A stretch of 64,000 nucleotides of DNA from assembly GCA_001838165.1 (NCBI GenBank), contig KV835856.1:55156-119155 (forward strand). Reading direction: 5' to 3'. The translations under genes and the position numbers were made by a program. Positions 28,472-37,813 of the stretch are shown here, in pieces (within the stretch, counting starts at the first letter, position 1; every line of letters starts with the position of its first letter). Source of the DNA: Actinomyces sp. HMSC035G02. Its GTDB lineage: Bacteria; Actinomycetota; Actinomycetes; Actinomycetales; Actinomycetaceae. The notes beneath the pieces were generated by a model. That model ran no database searches. It had not been told where the DNA came from and was given only the letters and a program-made list of their open reading frames with translations.

Positions 28472-29715
28472 GCGTGGGCTCAATCGTCGGTATCGTCGTT
28501 GTCGTTATCGGAATCTTGGCGTCGGTGGCCTTGCACGAGGTGGGGCATATGCTCCCCGCGAAGAAGTTCGGAGTGTTGGTCCCCGATTACGCGGTGGGTT
28601 TTGGGCCTGCGCTGTGGAAGAAGAAGATCGGCGACACGACGTACGCGCTGCGAGCGATTTTGCTCGGCGGTTACGTGAAGATCGTCGGAATGTACGCGCC
28701 GGCGCGCCCGGGCACTCGGCTCGTCGGGCGCGGCGGGAAGCCGACGCTCGCGCAGGAGGCCCGTGAGGCCTCGGCCGAGGAGATCCCGCAGGGCCAGGAA
28801 CACCGCGCGTTCTACCGCCTGAGCGCCCCGAAGAAGATCGCGGTCATGCTCGGCGGCCCGCTCATGAATCTGCTGATCTGCATCGTGTTGTCGGCGGTGA
28901 CGATGATCGGCATCGGCGCTCCCACGGCTTCGCGTACGATTGCGGACGTTCCGGCCACGATCACGAGTGCTTCCGGTGAGGTCGCTTCTCCCGCGTACGA
29001 GGCCGGGGTTCGTCCCGGGGACACGGTTCTTGCGTGGAATGGGCAGCCGGTTGCCACCTTTGCGCAGCTGCAGCGCGCGATCGGGGCCACCCCGGAGGGG
29101 GAGTCCGCCGTGTTGACGGTGGAGCGTGACGGCACCACCGTGGATCTGACGGTGTCTCCGGTGACGGGATCTCAGGGGGCGCGCATCGTTGGTGTGACCG
29201 CGGGGTACGAGTACGTGTCTGCGTCGCCTGCCGACGTGGCAGCTGCAAACTGGCAGATGTTTAAGGGGACGACAGCGGTTGTGACCCGGCTGCCCCAGGC
29301 AGTGTGGCAGGTTGGTCGCTCCGTGTTTACCGACGAGAAGCGTGATTCGTCGGGCGTCGTGTCTGTTGTGGGCGTTGGGCGCCTGGCCGGTGAGGTGACG
29401 GGTGATTCGCAGGCGCTGGGACTGCGCGACACGCGTCAGGTCGTGGCCGTGCTGCTGAGCCTCTTGGCCTCGCTTAACATGGCGCTTTTCGTCTTTAACC
29501 TGATCCCGTTGCCGCCGCTGGACGGCGGGCACATTCTCGGGGCGATCTACGAGGGTGTGCGCCGAACGGTCGCCCGCGTGCGGGGGGCGGAGGACCCGGG
29601 CCCGGCGGACACAGCCCGCCTCGTTCCCGTTACCTGGGTTGTTGGCGGTCTGCTCGTCGCGATGAGCGTCATTTTGATCGTCGCCGACATCGTGAAGCCG
29701 GTGTCGCTCGGCTGA
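28468..29715 (+). CDS. rseP: site-2 membrane metalloprotease (RseP/Rip1 family)
   Basis: This 415-residue M50 protease cuts transmembrane anti-sigma factors or signal-peptide remnants within the membrane. The zinc motif HEVGH is in the first membrane segment (about residues 22-30). A PDZ domain (about 160-240: YEAGVRPGDTVLAWNGQPVA) lies outside. The third zinc ligand is in IPLPPLDGGHI. The GTG at 28468 is preferred, since GGAAGG stands 5 bases before it; it overlaps the dxr stop. Its position next to dxr and ispG matches Rip1 of M. tuberculosis. Confidence 0.93.
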   Translation: MSVGSIVGIVVVVIGILASVALHEVGHMLPAKKFGVLVPDYAVGFGPALWKKKIGDTTYALRAILLGGYVKIVGMYAPARPGTRLVGRGGKPTLAQEAREASAEEIPQGQEHRAFYRLSAPKKIAVMLGGPLMNLLICIVLSAVTMIGIGAPTASRTIADVPATITSASGEVASPAYEAGVRPGDTVLAWNGQPVATFAQLQRAIGATPEGESAVLTVERDGTTVDLTVSPVTGSQGARIVGVTAGYEYVSASPADVAAANWQMFKGTTAVVTRLPQAVWQVGRSVFTDEKRDSSGVVSVVGVGRLAGEVTGDSQALGLRDTRQVVAVLLSLLASLNMALFVFNLIPLPPLDGGHILGAIYEGVRRTVARVRGAEDPGPADTARLVPVTWVVGGLLVAMSVILIVADIVKPVSLG

Positions 29716-29793
29716 GCGCCGGCACGTCACACATCTGCCCCTAAAAGCGACTCTGACCACGCGTTCGTGGTCCGTGTGGGAAGGAAGGCCACT

Positions 29794-30999
29794 GTGCGCG
29801 ATAATGACACGGTGAGTGAAATCAATCTTGGTATGCCCGAAGTCGCGGCGTCGCCGTTCCCGCGCAAGCAGACGCGTCGCATCATGGTGGGCGACGTTCC
29901 GGTGGGCGGCGGCGCTCGAGTCTCCGTCCAGTCCATGACGACGACGAAGACGCACGACATTGGCGCGACGCTCCAGCAGATCGCCGAGCTGACGGCTGCC
30001 GGCTGCGACATCGTTCGCGTCGCTTGCCCGACGGATAAGGACGCGGACGCGCTGCCGATTATCGCCAAGCAGTCCCGCATCCCGGTGATCGCGGACATTC
30101 ACTTCAAGCCGAAGTACGTGTTCCAGGCAATCGAGGCCGGGTGTGGCGCTGTGCGCGTGAACCCGGGCAACATCCGTAAGTTCGATGACCAGGTGAAGGA
30201 CATCTGCAAGGCGGCCTCCGATCACGGCGTCTCGCTGCGTATCGGTGTGAACGCCGGCTCGCTCGATCCGCGCCTGCTGAAGAAGTACGGCCGCGCCACG
30301 CCCGAGGCCCTCGTCGAGTCCGCGATCTGGGAAGCCTCTCTGTTCGAGGAGAACGATTTCCACGACTTCAAGATCTCGGTCAAGCACCACGACGTGCTCA
30401 CCATGATCCAGGCCTACCGCATGCTGTCCGAGGCGGGGGACTGGCCCCTGCACCTCGGCGTCACCGAGGCCGGCCCCGCTTTCCAGGGCACCATTAAGTC
30501 CGTTTCCGCTTTCTCCGTGCTCCTGGCCGAGGGCATTGGTGACACGATCCGCGTCTCCCTGTCCGCCCCTCCCGTTGAGGAGGTCAAGGTGGGCACGAAG
30601 ATGCTGGAGTTCATGGGGCTGCGCGAAAAAACTCTCGAGATCGTCTCGTGCCCGTCGTGTGGACGTGCGCAGGTGGACGTGTGGACGCTCGCCGAGGACG
30701 TCACCGAGGGCCTGAAGGACCTGACGGTCCCGCTGCGCGTAGCAGTGATGGGCTGCGTCGTCAACGGTCCGGGTGAGGCGCGCGAGGCCGACCTAGGTGT
30801 CGCCTCCGGCAACGGCAAGGGACAGATCTTCATTCGCGGCGAGGTCGTCGAGACCGTTCCCGAGGATCAGATCGTTGAGACCCTGATTCGCCGCGCGAAT
30901 GCCCTCGCCGAGGAACTGGGCCTGGAGCCCGGTTCCGGAAGCGTCGAGGTCGCCCCGATCACCGCCCCGGACGTCAAGCTCCCGGGCATCGACTTCTGA
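29794..30999 (+). CDS. ispG: 4-hydroxy-3-methylbut-2-enyl diphosphate synthase (GcpE)
   Basis: IspG (401 residues from this start) is a [4Fe-4S] enzyme of the MEP pathway making HMBPP. The TIM-barrel part has [13 protein letters not shown] and [14 protein letters not shown]; the cluster cysteines are in [12 protein letters not shown] and [14 protein letters not shown]. Two starts are plausible: GTG 29794, with GGAAGGAAGG upstream, and GTG 29812, which lies 6 bases after a GATAAT hexamer and would be leaderless. Both may be used, differing by six residues. Confidence 0.94.
   Translation: MRDNDTVSEINLGMPEVAASPFPRKQTRRIMVGDVPVGGGARVSVQSMTTTKTHDIGATLQQIAELTAAGCDIVRVACPTDKDADALPIIAKQSRIPVIADIHFKPKYVFQAIEAGCGAVRVNPGNIRKFDDQVKDICKAASDHGVSLRIGVNAGSLDPRLLKKYGRATPEALVESAIWEASLFEENDFHDFKISVKHHDVLTMIQAYRMLSEAGDWPLHLGVTEAGPAFQGTIKSVSAFSVLLAEGIGDTIRVSLSAPPVEEVKVGTKMLEFMGLREKTLEIVSCPSCGRAQVDVWTLAEDVTEGLKDLTVPLRVAVMGCVVNGPGEAREADLGVASGNGKGQIFIRGEVVETVPEDQIVETLIRRANALAEELGLEPGSGSVEVAPITAPDVKLPGIDF
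29800..29805 (+). promoter_or_regulatory. internal -10 box giving a leaderless ispG start
   Basis: GATAAT lies inside the first codons of the longer reading and is followed by 6 bases and GTG (29812). The layout is nearly identical to that at ftsY. Confidence 0.4.
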
Positions 31000-31019
31000 G
31001 TTTTCCCTAGGAGCATTAC

Positions 31020-31523
31020 ATGCGTATCCGCACTCTTGCCTGTCTGTCCCTTGTCGCCGGCGCGTGCGCCGTTGCGGCAACCGGCTTCCCGCGTCGCATC
31101 GGTCTGACGGCGTCCCAGGCGGACGTGTCGCTCCCGGGCGACCTCATCCTGCCCGGCGCGAACGTCGTGGTCGATCGCGGCATTGCGATCGACGCGCCCG
31201 CGTCCGTCGTGTGGGACGTGCTCGGTCACGTGTTCGAGCCGGAGGACGAGTCTACGATCATCGACATTGCGGACGAGGATCACATTCTCATGCGCGTCGC
31301 GCCTCCGGCCGCCCCCGAAGGAGCCGAGGCGTCGGGCACGTGCGTCATTGCTCTGCTGCCGCTCTCGCCTTCGCGCACGCTTTTGCATATCCGCGAACGT
31401 CACGCGGCGCAGGGACGCGACCGCGCGCTTGCGTGGGCTGGCGTCGCCGCCGAGTCGCTGTCGTCGCTGTCGATGCTGCGTGATCTGCGCGATGCGTGCG
31501 TCGGCGGGCTCGTCGATGCCTGA
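31020..31523 (+). CDS. SRPBCC-like protein with N-terminal export signal
   Basis: The 167-residue protein begins with a signal-like segment (MRIRTLACLSLVAGACAVAA). The middle, RGIAIDAPASVVWDVLGHVF, has the typical opening of an SRPBCC/START-like lipid-binding fold. It ends with an Ala/Leu-rich helix, as in that superfamily. No catalytic motif is visible, and ligand and function are unknown. TAGGAG stands 8 bases before the ATG. It follows ispG by 20 bases and is probably co-transcribed. Confidence 0.6.
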   Translation: MRIRTLACLSLVAGACAVAATGFPRRIGLTASQADVSLPGDLILPGANVVVDRGIAIDAPASVVWDVLGHVFEPEDESTIIDIADEDHILMRVAPPAAPEGAEASGTCVIALLPLSPSRTLLHIRERHAAQGRDRALAWAGVAAESLSSLSMLRDLRDACVGGLVDA

Positions 31524-31559
31524 TTAGTCTCGTCCCCGCCGTTTCGGTTGGACATTACT

Positions 31560-31604
31560 CCCCGTTGGTGTTGTAGTATCGCTCTGTACGCAACGCCAAC
31601 GGGG
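31560..31604 (+). promoter_or_regulatory. promoter inside a long inverted repeat (candidate operator)
   Basis: CCCCGTTGGTGTTG (31560-31573) and CAACGCCAACGGGG (31591-31604) are inverted copies matching at 13 of 14 bases. The -10-like TAGTAT (31574-31579) lies between them, directly after the left arm. The next gene starts 26 bases after the right arm. A repressor site or an mRNA hairpin would both fit. Confidence 0.45.
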
Positions 31605-31630
31605 ATGTTGCATTGTCCGAAGGGGGACGC

Positions 31631-32047
31631 ATGGTCGCACACTCCACCGCCGTCATTGCACTGGTCGGTCTCGTCATCGCATCCGTGTGGGCGTGGGCCT
31701 GGCTCGGTTTTGGCGCGAGCGCTCGTCGTATGGCGGTGCGCCTGGAGATTGGCGGCGGCAGCGCGGTTGGTGAGATGTCCGCGCTCGTGTGGCCCCTCAT
31801 GCCTTTCCTGTCCCTCCTGTGGTTCTTGACGGGGGATCTGATGGCCCGCGAGGCCTCCGGCTTCGATACGGCAGGCCCCTGCACGCTCATCGCGCTCGTT
31901 CTTGCTGCGATGGTGGGCGTCGCCGTACGCGCCCTGTACCTGGGCGGCCTTCCCGCATGGGCATACCCGGGCTGGATGGCTCGCCGCTACTACGCGTCAC
32001 ACCCGGGTGCCCGTGAGCGTGAGCTCGGTGCCCGCGCGGTTATCTGA
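31631..32047 (+). CDS. small integral membrane protein of unknown function
   Basis: The 138-residue protein has three hydrophobic segments: about residues 5-26 (AVIALVGLVIASVWAWAWLG), 45-65 (ALVWPLMPFLSLLWFLTG) and 78-100 (CTLIALVLAAMVGVAVRALY). A basic tail follows (WMARRYYASHPGARERE). I do not recognise a family. The ATG has AAGGGGG 5 bases upstream; a TTG 18 bases earlier is less likely. It is preceded by the inverted-repeat promoter at 31560-31604. Confidence 0.55.
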   Translation: MVAHSTAVIALVGLVIASVWAWAWLGFGASARRMAVRLEIGGGSAVGEMSALVWPLMPFLSLLWFLTGDLMAREASGFDTAGPCTLIALVLAAMVGVAVRALYLGGLPAWAYPGWMARRYYASHPGARERELGARAVI

Positions 32048-32115
32048 GGACGTTACGGACGCCTCGATGAGGGGCTCCACGGCTGTGCCGGTGGCCCCAG
32101 GGCCTGAGCGTGCCG

Positions 32116-32121
32116 TACTCT
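32116..32121 (+). promoter_or_regulatory. -10 box of a leaderless proS promoter
   Basis: TACTCT ends 6 bases before the proS ATG. The intervening GGAG is only 1 base from the start codon, too close to serve as a ribosome-binding site. Confidence 0.5.
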
Positions 32122-32127
32122 TGGAGC

Positions 32128-33936
32128 ATGCTTCGAAATCTCTCGACTTTCTTCCTGCGAACCCTGCGTGAAGACCCGGCCGACGCCGAGGTCAATTCGC
32201 ACAAGCTTCTGGTGCGTGCCGGCTATATTCGCCGATCCGCCCCCGGCATCTACACGTGGCTGCCCCTCGGCCTGCGCACGCTGCGCAAGATCGAGGACAT
32301 CGTCCGCGAGGAGATGGACGCGATGGGCGCTCAGGAAGTTCACTTCCCGGGCCTGATTCCCGCCGAGCCCTACAAGGCGACGAACCGTTGGGAAGAGTAC
32401 GGTCCGACGCTGTTCAAGCTGAACGACCGTAAGGGCGGCGACTATCTGCTGGCCCCCACGCACGAGGAAATGTTCACCCTGCTGGTGAAGGATATGTACT
32501 CCTCGTACAAGGACCTGCCCGTCACGCTGTACCAGATTCAGACGAAGTACCGTGACGAGGCCCGCCCGCGCGCCGGCCTGATCCGCGGCCGCGAGTTCGT
32601 CATGAAGGATGCCTACTCCTTCGACATTGACGACCAGGGCCTGAACGCGTCCTACCAGGCCGAGCGCGACACCTACGAACGCATCTTCCAGCGCCTGGGC
32701 CTGCGCTACGTCATCGTGTCCGCGATGAGCGGCGCGATGGGCGGCTCGCGCTCCGAGGAGTTCCTGCACCCCTCGCCGATCGGCGAGGACACCTTCGTGG
32801 CGTCCCCGGGCGGATACGCGGCCAACGCCGAGGCCGTGACGACCCCCGTGCCCGAGACCGTCGATGCCTCCGGCGTTCCCGCGCCCCTTGAGGTCCCCAC
32901 CCCCGACGCTCCGACGATCGAGTCGCTCGTCGATCTGCTCAATGAGCGCTACCCGCGCGAGGATCGCCCCTGGACCGCCGCCGACACGCTGAAGAACGTC
33001 GTCGTGACGCTGACGCACCCGGACGGCGAGCGCGAGCTCCTCGTCGTGGGCATCCCCGGCGACCGCGATGTCGACATGAAGCGCCTCGAGGCCGCCGTGG
33101 CCCCTGCCGAGGTCGACATGGCGTCGGACTCCGACTTTGAGCCGCACCCCGAGCTGGTGCGCGGCTACATCGGCCCCACGGTGCTCGGCCCCAACTCGCC
33201 TCAGCGCGTCGTGGACGAGGAGGGCAACGCCTCCGGTTCCGTGCGCTACCTGGTGGACCCGCGCGTCGTCGAGGGCACCGCCTGGGTGACGGGCGCGAAC
33301 GCCGAGCAGCGTCACGTGCTGAACCTGGTCATGGGCCGTGACTTCACCGCCGACGGCACGATTGAAGCCGCCGAGGTGCGCGAGGGCGACCTGGCCCCCG
33401 ACGGCTCGGGTCCCCTCCACCTGGAGCGCGGTATCGAGATTGGCCACATCTTCCAGCTGGGCCGTAAGTACGCCAAGGCACTGGGCCTGACCGTGCTTGA
33501 CGAGAACGGCAAGACCCAGGTCGTCACCATGGGTTCCTACGGCATCGGCGTCACCCGCGTCATGGCCGCGCTGGCCGAGGCCAACTGCGACGACAAGGGC
33601 CTGAGCTGGCCCGTGCAGATCGCCCCCTTCGACGTGCATGTCCTGGCCACCGGCAAGGGCGACGAGGTTTTTGAAACCGCTCAGTCGCTGGGCGAGCAGC
33701 TCGACGCTGCCGGCCTGGACGTTCTCGTCGACGACCGCCGTAAGGTGAGCGCCGGCGTGAAGTTCAAGGACTACGAGCTCGTGGGCGTGCCCTTCGGCCT
33801 GGTCGTCGGTCGGTCGCTGGCCGACGGCGAGGTGGAGATCCGCGTGCGCGCCACCGGCGAGACCATTGTCGTGCCCGTCGAGGAAGCCGTCGCGCGCCTG
33901 CGTGACCTTCACGGCGCAGCTCTGAAGGGGGAGTGA
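32128..33936 (+). CDS. proS: prolyl-tRNA synthetase (bacterial type)
   Basis: ProRS (602 residues) charges tRNA-Pro. It is the long bacterial type with an editing insertion (INS, about residues 220-385) between motifs 2 and 3, which removes mischarged Ala. Class II motif 2 is in [20 protein letters not shown] and motif 3 in [16 protein letters not shown]; the C-terminal anticodon-binding domain follows. The ATG at 32128 matches [17 protein letters not shown] of the family. def starts one base after its stop. Confidence 0.96.
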   Translation: MLRNLSTFFLRTLREDPADAEVNSHKLLVRAGYIRRSAPGIYTWLPLGLRTLRKIEDIVREEMDAMGAQEVHFPGLIPAEPYKATNRWEEYGPTLFKLNDRKGGDYLLAPTHEEMFTLLVKDMYSSYKDLPVTLYQIQTKYRDEARPRAGLIRGREFVMKDAYSFDIDDQGLNASYQAERDTYERIFQRLGLRYVIVSAMSGAMGGSRSEEFLHPSPIGEDTFVASPGGYAANAEAVTTPVPETVDASGVPAPLEVPTPDAPTIESLVDLLNERYPREDRPWTAADTLKNVVVTLTHPDGERELLVVGIPGDRDVDMKRLEAAVAPAEVDMASDSDFEPHPELVRGYIGPTVLGPNSPQRVVDEEGNASGSVRYLVDPRVVEGTAWVTGANAEQRHVLNLVMGRDFTADGTIEAAEVREGDLAPDGSGPLHLERGIEIGHIFQLGRKYAKALGLTVLDENGKTQVVTMGSYGIGVTRVMAALAEANCDDKGLSWPVQIAPFDVHVLATGKGDEVFETAQSLGEQLDAAGLDVLVDDRRKVSAGVKFKDYELVGVPFGLVVGRSLADGEVEIRVRATGETIVVPVEEAVARLRDLHGAALKGE

Positions 33937-33937
33937 C

Positions 33938-34429
33938 ATGGCTATCCGTCCCATCCGCATCATCGGTGACCCCGTCCTGCGCACCGTCTGCGATCCCATC
34001 ACGGAGATCACGCCGAACGTGAAGGCTCTCGTCGAGGATCTGCTCGAGGGCGTCGATATGGACGGTCGCGCCGGCCTGGCAGCCAACCAGATCGGCGTCA
34101 GCCTGCGCGCGTTCTCCTGGAACATCGATGGCGAGATCGGCTACGTGCTGAACCCCCGCATCGTCGCTCTGAGCGAGGATGAGTACCAGGACGGCGACGA
34201 GGGCTGTCTGTCTGTTCCCGAGCTGTGGTACCCGACCGAGCGCGCCTGGTATGCGCGCTGCGAGGGCACCGACCTGGATGGCAAGAAAGTCGTCGTCGAG
34301 GGCGAGGAGCTCATGGCGCGCTGCATCCAGCACGAGTGCGACCACCTGGACGGCCACATCTACATCGACCGTCTCGATCGGGCGACTCGCAAGAAGGCGC
34401 TGCGCGACATTCGCAACGCGGGCCTCTGA
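33938..34429 (+). CDS. def: peptide deformylase
   Basis: Peptide deformylase (163 residues) removes the formyl group from nascent proteins. All three motifs are present: [18 protein letters not shown] with the metal-binding Cys, and QHECDHLDG with the metal-binding His pair. The next enzyme of the pathway, methionine aminopeptidase, is also in this window (51.5 kb). It starts right after proS and is followed by a strong terminator. Confidence 0.95.
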   Translation: MAIRPIRIIGDPVLRTVCDPITEITPNVKALVEDLLEGVDMDGRAGLAANQIGVSLRAFSWNIDGEIGYVLNPRIVALSEDEYQDGDEGCLSVPELWYPTERAWYARCEGTDLDGKKVVVEGEELMARCIQHECDHLDGHIYIDRLDRATRKKALRDIRNAGL

Positions 34430-34453
34430 GCATTTGGCCTCGTAGAGGCGTGG

Positions 34454-34488
34454 ACGCGCCGGGGAATGGAGTGCATTCCCTGGCGCGT
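34454..34488 (+). terminator. terminator after def
   Basis: A 15-base-pair stem (34454-34468 with 34474-34488, one G-T pair) has a 5-base loop. Only TCGAC follows, so the U-run is poor. TATTCT at 34494-34499 may start the next unit. Confidence 0.75.
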
Positions 34489-34599
34489 TCGACTATTCTG
34501 TAACCACATCGTGTGCGTCGTCTCGGCGCAGATCATTGCGACTCTCGGCAGTTTAGGGCGTAGGGGAAGACGATCCTGACAAAGCCAACAGGAGGAACA

Positions 34600-35103
34600 A
34601 TGAGAGGGTCATACACCCGCGGTGTACTTTTCGTGCACTCAACACCGCCCGCTCTGTGCCCGCACATCGAGTGGGCGCTGGGCACCGCGCTCGGCCAGGA
34701 GGTTCACCTCCAGTGGTCGGACCAGGAAGCGGCGCCGGGCATGGTTCGCTGCGAGTTCTCGTGGGTTGGACCGATCGGCTCGGGCGCCCGTTTGGCGTCC
34801 GCTCTGCGCGGTTGGGAGCACCTGCGTTACGAGGTGACGGAGGAGGCAACGGCCTCGAGCGACGGTGGTCGCTGGTGCCACACGCCTTCTCTCGGTATCT
34901 TCCACTCCCAGATGGACACCATCGGCAACGTCGTCGTGCCCGAGGACCGCATCCGTGCGGCCCTGGAGTCCGCCACGACGTACGAGGAGCTGCGCGAGGG
35001 CCTCGACCTGGCTCTCGGCCAGGCCTGGGATGATGAACTTGAGTCCTTCCGCCACGCGGGTGCCGGTGCACCCGTGCGTTGGCTCAACAACCGGGTTGGC
35101 TGA
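34600..35103 (+). CDS. DUF3145 family protein
   Basis: The 167-residue protein matches DUF3145, an actinobacterial family without known function. It begins TRGVLFVHSTPPALCPHIEW and contains GARLASALRGWEHLRYEVTE and SLGIFHSQMDTIGNVVVPED, all typical. In Streptomyces a DUF3145 gene follows the fabD-fabH-acpP-fabF fatty-acid cluster; here the following gene encodes an acyl-carrier-like protein, a remnant of the same association. GGAGGA precedes the ATG. The stop overlaps the next start (TGATG). Confidence 0.88.
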   Translation: MRGSYTRGVLFVHSTPPALCPHIEWALGTALGQEVHLQWSDQEAAPGMVRCEFSWVGPIGSGARLASALRGWEHLRYEVTEEATASSDGGRWCHTPSLGIFHSQMDTIGNVVVPEDRIRAALESATTYEELREGLDLALGQAWDDELESFRHAGAGAPVRWLNNRVG

Positions 35104-35474
35104 TGGGCTCCATCGCCGACCTGCTCGGTGACCAGCTGCGTGCAGGCTTAGCGCAGCTGGTCGACCCCGATGCGTCCGACGAGGCGCCCGGCGCTGCCCC
35201 GGCCTCGTCCGAAACCGCGGTCGAGACCGCCCAGGACCGCGCGCGTGAGGCCGCGATGCAGGCCGTCCTCGATGAGGTTGAACTGGAGCCAGCTCAAGCG
35301 CGCGGCGAGCTGACGTTGCGCGGCGATCTCGACATGGACGACGTCTCCCTGTATGCGGTCGTGGCGCGCGTCGAACGTGAGGCGAAGGTGACTCTCACCG
35401 ACGCGCAGGTCGAGGAGTGGGTGACACTCGCGGACCTGCTTGACGCCGTGTCTGACGCCGCGTCCAATCACTAG
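35103..35474 (+). CDS. acyl-carrier-protein-like protein lacking the phosphopantetheine serine
   Basis: The 123-residue acidic protein has a Pro/Ala/Ser linker (about residues 22-45) and then an ACP-like C-terminal domain. The stretch YAVVARVEREAKVTLTDAQV and the following VTLADLLDAV align without gaps to helices 2-4 of acyl carrier proteins. At the place of the DSL motif it reads DDV, so the serine that carries phosphopantetheine is Asp, and it cannot be a normal carrier. The ATG overlaps the DUF3145 stop. A structural partner in fatty-acid synthesis is inferred. The linker contains an exact copy of the repeated 13-mer. Confidence 0.6.
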   Translation: MGSIADLLGDQLRAGLAQLVDPDASDEAPGAAPASSETAVETAQDRAREAAMQAVLDEVELEPAQARGELTLRGDLDMDDVSLYAVVARVEREAKVTLTDAQVEEWVTLADLLDAVSDAASNH

Positions 35475-35609
35475 CGAAAGACCTTGTTAGCGAAGCTTCA
35501 ACGACGCTTCCAATGTTTGTAAAGTGCCGGAGTTTCAGGCCTACAGGGCCTACCATGGAGGCGCACCCGCCGGAATGACCCGGCCGGCGAACAGACGGAA
35601 GGAACAACG

Positions 35610-37022
35610 TTGACCCGCACCGAAGAAGATCTGCTCGGCACCCGCGAAGTACCCGAGGACGCGTACTGGGGCATCCACACGCTGCGAGCAATCGAGAACT
35701 ATCAGATCTCGGGGCGCACGATCAATGAAGCGCCAGAGCTCATTCGCGCGTTTGCGCAGGTGAAGAAGGCGTGCGCCATGGCGAACATGCAGCTCAAGGC
35801 CATGAAGCCTTCCAAGGCCGAGGCAATCATCGCCGCGTGCGACGAGATCATCGAGAACGGCCGCTGCATGGATCAGTTCCCGGTGGACCAGTTCCAGGGC
35901 GGTGCCGGCACCTCCGTCAACATGAACGCGAACGAGGTCATCGCGAACCTGGCGCTCGAGATCCTGGGGGAGGAGAAGGGCCGCTACGACATCATCAACC
36001 CCAACGATCACGTTAACCGCTCTCAGTCGACGAACGATGCCTACCCGACGGCGTTCCGCATCGCCCTGTGGCGCAAGGTGAATCGCCTGCGCAAGGCCAT
36101 CGATGAGCTGGCAGACTCTTTTGACGAGAAGGGTGCCGAATTCCGTCACATCCTTACGATGGGCCGCACGCAGCTGCAGGACGCCGTCCCCATGTCGCTG
36201 GGTAGCGAGTTCTCCGCCTTCGCGCACACTCTGCGCGAGGAGGACGAGCGCCTCGTCAACAACGCCGAGCTGCTCCTGGAGACCAACCTGGGTGCCACCG
36301 CCATCGGTACAGGCCTGAACACGCCGGACGGCTACCAGCAGGTCGTCGTGCGCCACCTGCGCCGCATCACGGGTGCCCGCGTCGTCGGCTCGCCGAATCT
36401 CCTCGAGGCCACGTCGGATACGGGTGCCTACGTGTCCATGCACGCCACGATCAAGCGCAGCGCCGTCAAGCTCTCCAAGATCTGCAACGACCTGCGTCTG
36501 CTGGCCTCTGGCCCCCGCGCCGGTCTTAATGAGATCAACCTGCCGAAGATGGCGGCGGGTTCGTCGATCATGCCGGCCAAGGTCAACCCCGTGATCCCCG
36601 AGGTCGTCAACCAGGTGTGCTTCAAGGTCATCGGCAACGACCAGACCGTCACCATGGCGGCCGAGGCCGGCCAACTCCAGCTCAACGTCATGGAGCCCGT
36701 GATCGCCCAGGCGCTCATCGAGTCCATCAACCTGCTCGTCAATGCATGCGATACGCTGCGCGAGCGCTGCGTCACCGGCATTACGGCCAACGAAGAGGTG
36801 TGCCGACGCTACGTGGAGAACTCGATCGGTATCGTCACGTATTTCAATGACGTCATTGGTCACCACCTGGGCGACGTCGTGGGCAAGCGTGCCGCAGCCG
36901 AGGGAAAGACTGTCCGCGAGGTCATCCACGACATGGAGTTGCTGTCGGAGGAAGAGGTCGAGCGCATCCTCTCGCCGGAGAACCTCGCGCACCCGAAGTA
37001 CGCGGGCACCGAGGAAGAGTGA
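35610..37022 (+). CDS. aspA: aspartate ammonia-lyase
   Basis: Aspartase (470 residues) converts L-aspartate reversibly to fumarate and ammonia. The superfamily signature [15 protein letters not shown] carries the catalytic serine loop; [14 protein letters not shown] and [18 protein letters not shown] stretches support aspartase/fumarase. [20 protein letters not shown] at the start is characteristic of aspartases rather than fumarases. The start is TTG with GGAAGGAA upstream. A possible -10 is TACCAT at 35551-35556. In this window it provides a link from amino acids to fumarate. Confidence 0.9.
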   Translation: MTRTEEDLLGTREVPEDAYWGIHTLRAIENYQISGRTINEAPELIRAFAQVKKACAMANMQLKAMKPSKAEAIIAACDEIIENGRCMDQFPVDQFQGGAGTSVNMNANEVIANLALEILGEEKGRYDIINPNDHVNRSQSTNDAYPTAFRIALWRKVNRLRKAIDELADSFDEKGAEFRHILTMGRTQLQDAVPMSLGSEFSAFAHTLREEDERLVNNAELLLETNLGATAIGTGLNTPDGYQQVVVRHLRRITGARVVGSPNLLEATSDTGAYVSMHATIKRSAVKLSKICNDLRLLASGPRAGLNEINLPKMAAGSSIMPAKVNPVIPEVVNQVCFKVIGNDQTVTMAAEAGQLQLNVMEPVIAQALIESINLLVNACDTLRERCVTGITANEEVCRRYVENSIGIVTYFNDVIGHHLGDVVGKRAAAEGKTVREVIHDMELLSEEEVERILSPENLAHPKYAGTEEE

Positions 37023-37032
37023 GCGCCTGACG

Positions 37033-37083
37033 CACAAACGACGAGGCCGGGGACCCCGCGTGGGGTTCCCGGCCTTCGTTGTG
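37033..37083. terminator. bidirectional terminator between aspA and the flavin reductase gene
   Basis: The core stem pairs 37044-37057 with 37062-37075 (one G-T) around a GCGT loop, and flanking CAC/GTG can extend it. Bases 37032-37065 recur at 37717-37750 with one change. Confidence 0.85.
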
Positions 37084-37093
37084 CTTGGCGCCG

Positions 37094-37663
37094 CTAGGGG
37101 AGTAGGGACTCCTTGAACGAGCGCACGAAGGTGCCGAATCGCTCGACGCGGTCGGAGAAGTACCGGTAGATGCGTCTGCGCGCGTCGCCCACGTACTCGA
37201 CGGTGCGCAGGTCCTCATAGCGGAAGCGGCCCCGTTCGTCGATGAGCGCCGAGTCGACCAGGCGCCCGGTGATCTCGCAGCGGAAGTGCGTGTAGGTGCC
37301 GTCGTCCGTGGCCTCCAGGACGCGGCACAGCAGGCTCATCTGGGATCCGTCGAGCACGGGAATACCGTCGTGATCGCTCGAAGGCACCTGCGCGTGGCCG
37401 AGCTTGTCGCCGCCCGACACTGTTCCGGCGTACTCGAAAAGACCCATGGCCTCGGCGCCAAACAGATTGAGGGAGCAGACGCCGGAGCGCTTGATCGAAC
37501 GGGCGGCGTGCGTGGTGGAGTCGCAGCCGATCATGACCATCTGTCCCAGTGAATACGAGGACGAACCCGTCGTGATGCCGACGCCGACGGCCTCGTCCGG
37601 GTAAGCCAGGATGTAGACCGGAAAGCCGTAGTAGAACTTCTCAGTGTCATAGGGAACGTGCAT
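37094..37663 (-). CDS. flavin reductase-like FMN-binding protein
   Basis: The 189-residue protein belongs to the flavin-reductase-like split-barrel family that binds FMN. FPVYILAYPDEAVGVGITTG and SSSYSLGQMVMIGCDSTTHA, with SGVCSLNLFG, fit the FMN-binding strands. It may reduce flavin for a monooxygenase or act as an oxidoreductase on its own; no partner is nearby. The ATG lies 6 bases after a weak -10-like CACAAT (37670-37675, minus strand). It is flanked on both sides by nearly identical terminators and stands alone between aspA and aceE. Confidence 0.75.
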   Translation of the reverse strand: MHVPYDTEKFYYGFPVYILAYPDEAVGVGITTGSSSYSLGQMVMIGCDSTTHAARSIKRSGVCSLNLFGAEAMGLFEYAGTVSGGDKLGHAQVPSSDHDGIPVLDGSQMSLLCRVLEATDDGTYTHFRCEITGRLVDSALIDERGRFRYEDLRTVEYVGDARRRIYRYFSDRVERFGTFVRSFKESLLP

Positions 37664-37719
37664 GCATCAATTGTGTGCCGGCGACAGGTGGTAGTCAGAA
37701 GCTATCCCACCGATTGGCA

Positions 37720-37770
37720 CAAACGACGAGGCCGGGGACCCCGTGTGGGGATCCCCGGCCTCGTTCTCAT
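37720..37770 (-). terminator. terminator after aceE
   Basis: The stem 37726-37742 with 37747-37764 is nearly perfect (one bulged base) around a 4-base loop. It lies downstream of aceE on the minus strand and contains the repeated 13-mer in both arms (exact at 37725-37737). Confidence 0.85.
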
Positions 37771-37813
37771 GACCGCTGGGCACCGCGATGGAGGAGCGCG
37801 GGCCTAGCGACGA

